This document shows, in pieces, positions 27,301 to 38,100 of a stretch of 64,000 nucleotides of DNA. Location of the stretch: positions 310,001 through 374,000 of the forward strand of contig JAQGDQ010000068.1 in the NCBI GenBank assembly GCA_030141605.1, written 5' to 3'. The notes beneath the pieces are model-generated. The model was not told where the DNA came from, searched no databases, and worked only from the letters and a program-made list of their open reading frames with translations. Every line of letters starts with the position of its first letter. The first letter of the stretch is position 1. Source of the stretch: Tubiluchus corallicola (lineage: Eukaryota > Priapulida > Priapulimorpha > Priapulimorphida > Tubiluchidae). A program made the translations under genes and the position numbers.

Positions 27301-27983
27301 ACAGTCTCCGAAAACATAAAATAGTACATATCAAAGGGTCACGCTTTTTAATTTCAAAATGCACCTAATAAGATAATGTTACCATAACTATTGTCGTCGG
27401 TTTATTAAGTTTTTTTAAATTCATAACTGAAAACTTACTAGGAAAAGTTAGATTCGGTTTACTATCTTAGTATAAAACATTGTTCTCTTTCTCAGCGAGT
27501 GATACTCATTCAGTGATTTGTGATTGGCAAGTTCGTTTAAGCTCTTCAATAGCCATAAACGTGGTCCTAACTTTAGGATATCCTGTTTCATTCTGCCTGC
27601 GCTGACGCTATTACAATGTTCGCTATTCGTTCCTAAGCAAAATTGTCGTTCAAATTTTGCAGGCATTGGCGACTTATTCGGGAATCTTGGAGATATCCTT
27701 GTTGATATTGACTTCGGCGATATTCTGGGTGTTTTGAATCTGGGTAATCTTGGTGACATAGACTTTAGCGATCTTAACCCATTCAAACGTAAACGCAGAG
27801 CGGCAGCAGCACCACCAACATGTACAGACATTGAAGTCAAAGAAACTAGGGAGAAAGCATGTAAGTTCTAGCTATCATCTGGGACTAAGATCTTTATATA
27901 TATCTCCCCCTCTCTATCTCTCTCTCTCTCTCTCTCTCACTCTATCTCTCTCACTCTCACTCACTCACTCTCGCTCGCTCTTG

Positions 27984-28014
<31 letters not shown>

Positions 28015-29860
28015 TCTCTCACTGTCTCTCTCTTTCATTCTCCCTCTCTGTCAATCACTCTCTCACTCTCTCGCTCTCTCTTTCTTATTCTCTCTCTTTC
28101 TCTCTCTCTCACTCTCTCACACTATAGCTCTCACTCTCCCACTCTCTCTCTCTCTCTTGCCCTCTCTTTTCTTTCTCTTTCTCTTTCTCTCTTTGTCTCT
28201 TTCTTTCCCTCTTTTTTTTCTCTCTCTCTCACTCACTCTTTGTTCCCGAGATTCCGAGATGAAAATAATTGCCACACGCAAATTGTTTGAATTTTGAATC
28301 ATGTTTGAATTTTTACTTTATTTCAAATATAGGTTTGTACTACACTAACGAGTGCCCATGCGAACAGGAGAAACTTCAGTTCGATGTAAAACAAGGTATT
28401 TTGGTGAAACAACAGTTACTATCCGATTTTGTGTCATTTACTTATAAGTCCTAGAGTTTATGCAATTCGGTTATGGATAAGGTCTTTATTTATGAAATTT
28501 ATTTGTCAATACAGCTGTAACTACTTATTACCCAATAACAATCTTGACAGCATTAGAGCAAGTTTAACCTGCCCCCATGCAGGAAAAATGAACCCTTCTT
28601 GACTTTTTTGTATTTCTTCAATAATATCTTTACAGTCTGCCCTGAGTACGTTGTGGAAAAGGAGAAATTCAGCCAAATTTACAAAGATAACGCTGCACTT
28701 TTTGGAATAAGACGCAGTAATTTGAAAGTGGAATTTTCTTCGGTAAGATTTATATCAACATAATTCTATACACATGTACATGCAATGTATAATTTGTTTG
28801 TTCTAAAAATTTGACTCTATTATAGGATTTTTTGTGTTATCTCTCACATATGGAATTTCATCGGCTATTTTATGTATTTCAATTGTTTATTCTCCGTGAA
28901 TTCATCGTTAAAATGTTAATAACTCAAAATACACGAGCTCTCTTTTGGGCTAATATCCAGCTCGAGTTTTTTTGCGTAATTGCAAGCGAGAATGGCGTTG
29001 TGAGCCGTTTTTCAGAAAGAAACATAGCTGGGCTGCTTGAGACGATTCAAAAACTAAAAATGGGTTTGTGACACGTCGACTGTAAGCTTGCAGTTAGAGT
29101 AGTTGAATGTATTACTTGACTAGTACAAGTCTGGGTCATTTGAGGGTCACAGATCAAACAAGGGTCTCACAGAGAAGCAGAATACCTATAATTTAAAACT
29201 TAAATTTTGAATTTCTTGCTTCGGAAGAAACCATGTTGTCGTTTTATACCATCATTTTCACTTGGTTTTAGACGAATATCTTTGACTATGTTTGACTATG
29301 GCTGCATAATAATTACAAGCGCTGAGTGATGTGTACCAAAACTGTAAATAGACGTTATCAAAAGTGTAACAACGTTCGTATCATTGACAAAAATATCAAA
29401 ATAAAATCGTATAATTTGTATTATGGGCAAAAACATCAAAACAAAATCAATAAATGGTATACACGCAGATCAAGTAAGAAATTTCTATTTCTGCTGCCAT
29501 TTGGCAGAAAACATTGTCGTAGTGGTCAGTTGGCACAATATTTCGCAATGTGACCTTGCAGATATCACTTTATTATTATTTACAGGGCATAAAATACTTG
29601 CTATTTGCATGAAGTAGTACCCGCCTAGCTTGTAAATTGATTAGTTTGAATCCTACATCAAAACACTTAATTTTTTTCGACTACTTTAGATTCAAGTGGA
29701 TACTGCCACAGAAATCAGGGATAAAATCTACACGGGCTACTTTGAATTTACTGTAGCTGGGAAGCCGTACACGCTTACACATGAAATAGGCGTCACATCC
29801 CAAACCATGGAAGTGACACTACCTGGAATTCTGGAAGCTGCTATACAGATGGCAATTTAA
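21319..29860 (+). CDS. Gene A: secreted clusterin-like preproprotein, 10 coding exons
   Basis: Exons: 21319-21442, 22196-22317, 23085-23181, 23834-24037, 25132-25254, 27079-27282, 27663-27860, 28333-28395, 28636-28742, 29690-29860, giving 470 residues. Order: signal peptide (about 1-20), furin site RMKR (near 23-26), Lys/Glu-rich coiled coil, Cys at 76, 99, 102, 107, 114 (core CAPCVKEKC), a six-Cys exon-4 module, CGTPIVGYTC, an acidic Phe/Gly/Asp region, furin site KRKRR (333-337), Cys at 345, 358, 365, 367, 380, and a C-terminus with GYFEFTVAGKPYTL. Human clusterin (449 residues) has the same order with core CKPCLKQTC, five Cys per chain and internal furin cleavage, which is the basis of the call. 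I infer a two-chain, disulfide-linked secreted protein with a 133-residue C-terminal chain. No N-glycosylation sequon is present, unlike vertebrate clusterin. Gene structure is firm; family assignment is pattern-based. Confidence 0.82.
21567..21703. repeat. Inverted repeat plus partial third copy, intron 1
   Basis: Left arm 21567-21605 and right arm 21620-21657 (gtacaattcactta to gatgta) are imperfect reverse complements around a short loop. A third copy in the right-arm sense follows at 21664-21703. It looks like a small palindromic element in the first coding intron of gene A. Confidence 0.7.
24273..24650. mobile_element. Degenerate hAT-like MITE, intron 4 of gene A
   Basis: The left end cagagctgggaccggttatt resembles the terminal sequence of many hAT-type elements and is followed by cggttaaccg words. 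An inverted cggttaaccgt near 24628 marks the decayed right side. No transposase. The right boundary is uncertain. Confidence 0.4.
24695..25003. repeat. Three tandem copies of a 103-bp unit
   Basis: Units start at tgtctcttgtataacaaata at 24695, 24798 and 24901, in intron 4 of gene A. Copies 2 and 3 are nearly identical; copy 1 has a few differences (ttcatcgtct for ttcagggtct). Confidence 0.95.
27905..28245. repeat. CT-rich low-complexity tract, intron 7 of gene A
   Basis: Runs of tctctc/tcactc start about 45 bases after the donor of exon 7. Gene B has a similar tract at the same place (39558-39800); gene C does not. Confidence 0.95.
29393..29640 (+). repeat. Diverged repeat shared with 31385-31620
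   Basis: Collinear similarity with 31385-31620: aaaacatc..., then caagtaagaaatttctattt against caagtagaaaatttctcttt, ctgctg.catttggcagaaaa against ctgctggcacttagcagaaa, cagatatcacttt against caggtatcacttt. One copy lies in intron 9 of gene A and the other upstream of gene B. Confidence 0.55.
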
Positions 29861-29950
29861 AATGAGGACATGAATTTTACTAAATATATTCTAGTAGTTT
29901 TCCGTTTTATTTCAGTTGTTGTTGCTTGAAAATTCTGTAATTATTATGAC

Positions 29951-29956
29951 AATAAA
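29951..29956 (+). terminator. Poly(A) signal of gene A
   Basis: AATAAA 91 bases after the stop codon, the first such hexamer in the 3' flank. Confidence 0.7.
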
Positions 29957-29974
29957 AAGTTGATTAATTAATTT

Positions 29975-31820
29975 CAATCTCTGCTTTAGATAATTAAGTT
30001 TCGAAGTGAACCACCATACAATAACAGATGATTTTCTAACCCACACTCAACAAAATTTGGATGTAATCGTGTAACTCGCGTAAATTAACCGAGCTGTGAT
30101 TGTATCTACCAAAAGCACTACAGTAATAATTGATGTTGCAAACTTACATCTGTGGAAGTTGCGTGCACTTGTACTAGTTGGTACTTGTACTCCTGGCAAA
30201 AAGTCTATGGTGCAAGAGTCTCACAGAAGAAAATTTCTTCATGTGCAGGCAGCTTTTCTATGAAACAACCGGCGGCATTGTTAAAAAAATCATGAACGTT
30301 TACTAGATGACAAGTACCATGTAAAACGATAGCTTTTTACTGGTTGCACCGAGTCCGCGTGTGCTAAAATCTGTTGCCTGTGATAGCTTTCAATTATAAA
30401 TTATGACAACGCCACCGCCCAGCAACAATATTACCAAGCTTTAGGGATTCCGCACTTCGTTCGTATCCAAAAATACCGTTTGTTTCAATAAATCAAACGG
30501 ACGAACTGCCCCAGGCGCGTCACTGTACATGACGTCAGCAAGGTTTGTACCGGAAGTGCGTTACTAATGTTAGTACTACTGTTGAAATATTAATAGATAC
30601 TGGGTAAAATCTGAAATAAGTGCTTTACTAGTATAAGACTATAACAAAGTAAGTGCTTTACTAGTATAAGACCATAACAAAGTAATATAATTTCGTAATG
30701 GAATGTTTTTGAAACTCTTGTGTCTTATCTTTAAGAAGCTTGCTCACTCTTCTTGCCCTCTCAAATTTGTCCATTCATCCGTCAATGTAGGCTTCACCTG
30801 GTTTAAATAAATGTCTAGTGACTATATTGTTCCCTGTACGTTTAACTTCATAATAATGAGAATGAATTTATTTATAATTAAAGGAAAGGTCACGCAATTT
30901 AGCATGTTGCGTTTATTTGACTACTATCACTTAAACTTAGAAAAATACAACAAAATACATTGAAAATGGCTGTAAATCATAAAGTAAGTTATACTACCGC
31001 TGTACTGACATTTTCAGGTGCCGTGGTTGCCAACATTCACTTTATAATTATAACGAAACTGGTGGTTTCGTGACTTCATAAGCGCATCGCAGTTGCACTG
31101 GTTAACATAATTCAACTGCTGCAGCTTACCTAATATTCATGCAGAAATATCGCAAAATTAGCTGTCTAATTCTGTAAAAACTTTTTATACCGTTGACACT
31201 AACTGACAGTGCGCTGCTTTTCTTTAGTCGACGAATGACGTCAATGGTGAAAAAATGGGCATCCAAGGGTGAGATGATCATGACTGAAGTGATTTTGTTA
31301 ATACACAAAGTGCTTATTGCTATTACTAAATCTTTCTAACATTCTCTCGAATATTGAAATAAGCTTAAAACTGTAATTTGGCCTAGTCAAAACATTTACA
31401 AAACTACTTGTAAAAAGTATCAGAACAGAATCAACAAATTGTACGTAAAGCCAGTCAAGTAGAAAATTTCTCTTTCTGCTGGCACTTAGCAGAAAATATA
31501 ATCATACTTGTCACATGGTAGTATAACATTTCATAATAAGCCATGCAGGTATCACTTTCTGATCACTTAGCATACTTATCTACTCTGTGAGAACCTGCAT
31601 AGCTTTTAGTTTGTACACCTGCATCGTTTAAGTTTCTAGACATAGTATGCAAAAGTTCTAGATATAACAACACGGTATAATTGATCCTTTTATTCACAAT
31701 ATAGAGGTGGTATTATTGCTGCCATTATGGTTCGTGATTTATTTGATAAGACCAGTAAGATCTCGCAATTACGGACGGGATCATGCAATTATCTACTTAA
31801 ACCACGAAAACAGTAAGGCG
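29975..31820. other. Intergenic A-B spacer
   Basis: No gene seen. It holds a 31-33 bp tandem duplication at 30618-30682 (aagtgctttactagtataag repeated) and the second copy of the 29.4-kb repeat at 31385-31620. The rest is unremarkable AT-rich sequence. Confidence 0.6.
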
Positions 31821-31824
31821 TGGC

Positions 31825-31952
31825 TGACGTCAGTTGTAAGATCTGTATATAAGACAGAACGTTCTTACTTCTTTACTTTGTTGACGACTTCTTGGAATTT
31901 CTTACAGAGTTTCCAGTTTCAAAAAAGTGTTGCTGTACTGAAGTGCTTAGAG
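31825..31952 (+). promoter_or_regulatory. Gene B core promoter (CRE + TATA) and 5' UTR exon
   Basis: A perfect palindromic cAMP-response-type element TGACGTCA (31825-31832) sits just upstream of TATATAAG (31846-31853). A short non-coding exon probably starts near 31876 and ends at 31952 (gag|gtaatt). It would splice to 32294, nine bases before the ATG. The TATA box is strong; transcription factor use is inference. Confidence 0.6.
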
Positions 31953-32302
31953 GTAATTTTAATGGCATTTTGCTGCTATGTTATTTTACTGACGTTGTTA
32001 TTATAGACGTTATTAATCTCTTAAAATGACTGTTACTTTGGTCATAATTTTTGCGACGTACTTAGTTCCAATAATATAACCTAGTAATAATGCGAACTTT
32101 GAATTTTTAACGTCACACTTTAAAGATCGTGTATTTTGTGTCACTATTCTTTCAGAAATTTGTCACTGTCAAATCAGCGGTAGGCAATAACAGAGACCGA
32201 GATCAAAAGCTCCAGTAAAATTATATGACGAGTGAATTATTAAGGCAAGAATTGACCAGCACTCAATCAACAGTTTTGTTTATATCATTACAGGTTGCAG
32301 AG

Positions 32303-35077
32303 ATGAAATTCTTAACGATAGCAATGTTGACCATCTTGATGATACATCTGGCTGCATCCGGTGGCCTGAGAAGAAGGCGTCAAACCACACAAAAATTAAA
32401 AGCCATGCCGCAAAAAGTATTAGATGGTAAGATAGATTGCATCGTATATTATTATTAATGTTATTGGCAAGTGTTATTAATATTATTTAACACAGTTAAA
32501 TTACTTGATTCCTTGGAAACCTCTACTCTGCCTACTATCGGTTTGTTCAAAATTTTCTTTACTTTCGACCAGGATCTGCCTAACGTCTGAACTTTTCTGA
32601 TCAATTCCAGATAAAAACGAGCGCACAGATAATCCAGTCGGATAACAAGTTTGAATTTTTATGCTAAATTACAGTAAACATTTTCAAAAATGTATATACA
32701 TTTCTGTAATCAGTGTGCATTGATTTCAACAGCATTCTTTTCTTTGTTTGTTTCGATTTGACAAGAAAAGTAGTTACGTTATAAATTTAACCTGATGTAG
32801 GTGACCTTGTGTATTTCCATTGTTTAATGAACAATAAACAAATTAATTAGTAATGGAATGAATAAATAAAAATAAATAGTAGTGCAAGTATGGCAGTGAA
32901 ACTTAAATTTAAAGTTTAATTTGTTAAAAGTCCAACAACGAAATGTTTTTAAAACAGGACTCTCAAAGACTGGCACATCTTACCTGAAGAAATTGTATTT
33001 GGCGAAGTACAATGCTCTTAAGGACCAAAAACAGGCTACGTTGGCCGAAAAGGAAAAGTGTGTCGTGAAAGCAACCAAGGTAACGATTAATTTCATGCTT
33101 TGAATGCATAAAGATTCCATTTTATGCTATGATTGACTAAATAGTGGAATGTAAAAAGGGGTGATAACTATTGGTCCTAATCTAAACACTTTTTTAACTC
33201 CGCAAGTTTATTTTGGCCGGTCGGGTTTTACAAACAATGTTTCCAGTTGATATAATCACTGAGCTGGCTGTTGAAAAGGCTGAATTGAGGGCTCAGTGAG
33301 GTGCTCCCAATTATCAAAATAGGGCTCAACAGCTACCACACTGATGTAGAAGCGGGCCATCAGCTGTCACAGCAACCATAGTTTAGAAAGGCGGGGTTCA
33401 GTGTAGCATGAGTTCTGAAGTCTAGCCTGAAAGTAATGCAGTTAATGAAAAACATTAACATGAAAAAGCCAAAAATAAACAAAATGTAGTTAAACAGTGC
33501 TGGCGCCTTAAACCATCACGCCACAGTATGCTCACCACTACTGTAATAACTCAAACTGAACGCCACAGCCAACAAGTATAGTATGACCCTTTAGTATGAC
33601 AATTGTTTAAAAAACTCTTTCATCCCAATAGTTAGCGTTTTATATTGCTGACCGAGTTGTTATAAATAAGAACAATATTTAACAACAAAATAAGTCACTA
33701 GCAGAAATAGACTGGCGAAGTTAATTTAAAGATGAACTAAATATTCGCCGGGAGAGAAACGTCAAAACCTATATAACAAAGCCTTGAAAACGGTGTAATT
33801 TCCTTTTATATTATTATTAGGTGAAAGAAGAAGTGAAAGCAAGAAACGAAGCAAAACGGGACAATGTTTGCGTTCCGTGTGTAAAACAAAAATGCAAAGC
33901 GTTCAGCACAGAATGTGGTAAGTAACATAGTAAAATACATCTTTACTTACGATATCACAATTTTTACACGAAACAGAGATTGTTAGTTTAAAGTCATGTA
34001 AGCTATAAAACCGCGCTTTGTAGCTGTTATTTCGTCATATAAAAGAGCGCTACTCTGAAATGGGTTTTTGTTGCTTGACGATGCTGTTATTTTCACTAAA
34101 GTTGCTGTGATTTTCACCAGCATACTGACTTTCTGTATGTCCTACGCTTTTGCTTTTTAGTTATAGAGATTCTAGTTTTTAGCCAATCGGTCGAGATGGG
34201 ATGAAGTACGAAAGACTAGAATACTACAACCACTACATCTAATGTCGACAGAGGGACATAATATTTTTAAATGTCATTTCGCAGCTTCAGCGAGCTATGA
34301 CTAGTAACTCTTAACTGTCAGTCCTTTTGGTTTAAGAAATCTAGTATCCAAACTAAGAATCACGGTTGAGGTTGCATTCGACACGTTTCACGTTTTGTAA
34401 ACAGTGAAAAAAATGCTGAAAATATAATAATAAATGTAGTGTCAAACGGCTTAAGTGAATAACTGACGAACAAACTATATAATTCATATCTACAGTGTTA
34501 AATTGTCCATTGTTTGATTAGGTGCAGAAATGTGTAGAGCCTCCATGAACAGGCGTGTCAAGTATTGTCTGATATTTCATCATTTAGGCCAATTTATTTA
34601 TTTCATATTTGAATCAGCTATTTTTATTTTGACCCATGTTAAATTTTGATTTCGTTGTTTCTTTTGCAGCAATAGCAAAACTACCAACTAGTGAGCCAAC
34701 ATGTGATCAGATCAAAGCTCTCGCTGGCTTGTCTGAGGCAGAGAAGAAGAAACAGGCCGCGCAACTTTGCTCATACTATGTGCGTGAATGTGATGCCAGC
34801 AGAGAAAAGCTTCTCTCTGACGAATGCAAAGCACATGTGAAAAACAAGTGTGCATCTAAAGTAAAAAGTTGCGGTAAATCGTTTAGAATGTCTTGCTTAC
34901 TGGTACATTTATATAGAATAGATTACATTGTGTCTTGTGGTAACTTAATTAAATCGACAATACATTGTTGCCTATGTACTTGTTAATTCTCTTGCTATGT
35001 CACTGAATTGGCAGCAATGATCTAGAGATCCACCAAGGACCCAGTCAGCTCCGGAATTCAGAACCGACTCTCCCCCC

Positions 35078-35109
<32 letters not shown>

Positions 35110-38100
35110 GATAACTGTACATGACTTACGAGCATTGTCTTGGCGTACAACTTGGCAAAGATGATTTCATAACAATATGAAATTAGCTGACATTTTTATG
35201 TGGTCAGAAATTTAAAATATTGCAACCAATAGTTACAGAATTAGACCTTCAAATGGTCTTTTGTTTGAAAGTAACAACTTTTATTTTATCGAATTCACCT
35301 TGTTTGATTACCTAGCGTTTGAGTTTCACAATGAAATTGGAACTTGTGTCGCTTCAAAAGTGACCTATGCGTCAAAGGTTAACTAATCTCACGTCAACTT
35401 ACATTCGATTCGCCTCATTGAGAACTTTCATTAGATATGCTATAAGCTACTGTCGCTCCAAGCTCGCGACATTTTATTTCCCCCAAATTTCACTTTTTCA
35501 GTCACAGCGTATAGAGAATATTTCCACTCGTACCTGGCCTACATTCAGTCATTCTCGAACTCTCCACTCCACCTAGTCACATGCCAGAAATTGCTGCCCT
35601 AGCTCAAAATCTCTAAGAGGAGACAGAGCCTATTTGTTTTCCAGACCGCCATTTTTCCAGTTAGTGGGGTCAGAGGTAAACCAATCTCATTCGATTTGTC
35701 TTATCAAGACCTTTGTACAAGGTACATCGCTCGAATCACCATCGCAAAATTTCGGCTTTTGTGGTCGTGATTTATAATTGAGGTTAAGCGTTAAAAAATC
35801 GTTTGAATTCTTGTGTCACGGGCTTGTATTTGCAGTAAATTTAGCAGCTATATAAAACTTGTAAATTTATGCAATCACGGTTAGACGGCAATTTTAATGG
35901 TCAGTGGCTGAGTGAGAAAGTGAATTTAAATGACATTGCTTAAAATTCCAAAAAATAATCAGATATTTGTACACACATCACTAACTAAAGAGAGGCAGAA
36001 AATTATTTTACGTTGTCACTAAGATTAATAACACGTTTTTTGATGAGCCAGTGCCGTTTTTGTGCTCTTTGGGATAGTGAATCTGTGACGTTTTAGCAGT
36101 TGGCTCGAACATTTTTAAATTAATTTTTCTTCCAGTTTTGCAGTTGCAAGTGTGTTTCAAACAGATAAGCTTATTGCCAAGTTCTCGAACTTTGTACAGA
36201 AACTTTTTGGCATATGCTTTAACATTCCCTTTCTTGTAAAATCCCAGGTGCACCAAAGTTCCATAAGACCCGAATACTTGCGAAGAATGTTTGAAAAAAA
36301 TGGAATTCTTAAGAGGATATGCGGTCTAACAGAAAAACTGACCAATTCCCATTGCCCTTGCACATTGACCAGAGATCAAAAGTCATCACACTCTTCTTCT
36401 GCCCCAGCAGGGTTACCCACCTTGTAAGTTTCGTGACCCTAGCCTGCAAGCCTGAGTAGGTAATACGCGAAATGCTTACAAAGAATAAATAATAAATGAA
36501 CAATTCCATGCGATTCAAGAGTTGACTGAATGAATTTCAAGAAGATTTGAAATAGCTATTGCAAAACTTTAATTAGTTAGAATTGTCTCACAGAGCATCA
36601 AATGACACTTTTATTAAAATTGCGTTCTTAAGATGCGTAAAGTTCACTACGTTTAATAATCGTTGGCACAAACATAATTTCCATGTCAAGCTTGATAGGT
36701 GGTCCTACTGTAACAGCTGAGTTGGTCATCTAGGCGAAAATTTAATGAAACCTTTGTACGAGTTGAATAAATTTCATTAAAACAAAACTCGGTGTGTTTA
36801 ATGGCTTAGCATAGTTTGCACAGTTAGTCATCTCAGTCAGTATGCACCTTGAGTCAATCAATCAAATGACCTGTTGTTAGTTGGTCAACTGGGAGACCGG
36901 GTCTGGCTGGCAGGCAGTCAATAAATAAAAAATTCAGGGCCGTACTATCCTATAGGCTAGTGTAGGCTGCAGCTAAAGCTTGGGGGCCCTCAAGCTTTGA
37001 CAACATTTGGTAAAAATGTGTTATTTCACTACTACACGGTTGTGTTGAAATACGTGCTAATTTAGTTTGTAATAAATAGTAAAATACTGGCATTTCTTAA
37101 AGAATATTTTTGTTGCCAAACAAAAGATAGTTATTCTATTCTAGTGTATTTAAAGAATTTGCAATGAGTTTACTTTAAGCTATGTAAATATCGTTAAAAT
37201 GTATCACGAGTGAATAATATTCAAGACGAGTGCTGGCGAGTTAAATAGTGACTCCGTCTGTGGAGCAGCCCCCCCCACTTTTGGGGCCCCTTAGTTTCAT
37301 TACCTAAGGGCCCCAAAGGGTCATAATCCAACCCTCAATAAATTCAATAATAATTTAAAATAAGAAATGTGGAAATAATTTAGCTCTTTTGTTATTATTA
37401 AGTTAGCTAAAAAATGAGTTTAAAAATAATTTGCTTGCAACGAAATAATTTGAAAGACCAAAAAACAAACAGCATTTTGGAGAGAACGAAATTCAACCTA
37501 ATTAAGCCTAAACGTGGTTTTGTTATATTTTACATAGCTCCAAGCGGCTTCTGTGGAACCCCCGTTGTTGGCCTCACATGTCCTTTGGTAGAACTAGGCA
37601 TCGACGAACTACAGGAGGCAGTTCTGGATCCAGCCCAAGACTTTTTCACATCTTTTGGAGGTATACCTAGCTATCATAGTGATTTATTTAGTTTCACAAC
37701 GAAACAAAAAAAACTTTCTTGTAACAGTAGGATGATTAAATTGCGAAAATTAGTCATAACTTGGCCTGTCGTTAAAGGACCCTATAACAAGCTCCTAAGA
37801 GCACAAACTAAAGTCACTATACAGGTATTAGTTTTAGTTTACAAGACAAGTGCGGGACACATTACTCCTGTTCTTCGCGACTCGTACCAGTTACACTTGA
37901 GCAGCGGATTTGCTTTTAAAATTTTGTGCTTTGCCTTTAAAGTAATGCATAGCTTGACGCCAACTAACATAACAGAACTTGTTTCTATTCACTTTCCAGT
38001 GCGTGAAAACGTGAGATCTAATGAAGCTACACTTTTGAATAAATGGACAGGCAAAACTTTAAAATTTTACGGTGACAGGGCTTTTGCATTGTGCACTTCG

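Noticed and set aside
27831-28127. Ser/Leu-rich frame continuing from exon 7 of gene A
   Set aside because: It reads through the splice donor into the CT tract; the homologous donor is conserved in all three genes.
28832-29071. 79-residue frame in intron 9 of gene A
   Set aside because: No homologous exon in genes B or C and no recognisable domain.
32225-32302. Upstream ATG in frame with gene B
   Set aside because: It lies in intron before a clear acceptor; the signal peptide starts at 32303 and the same start is used in A and C.
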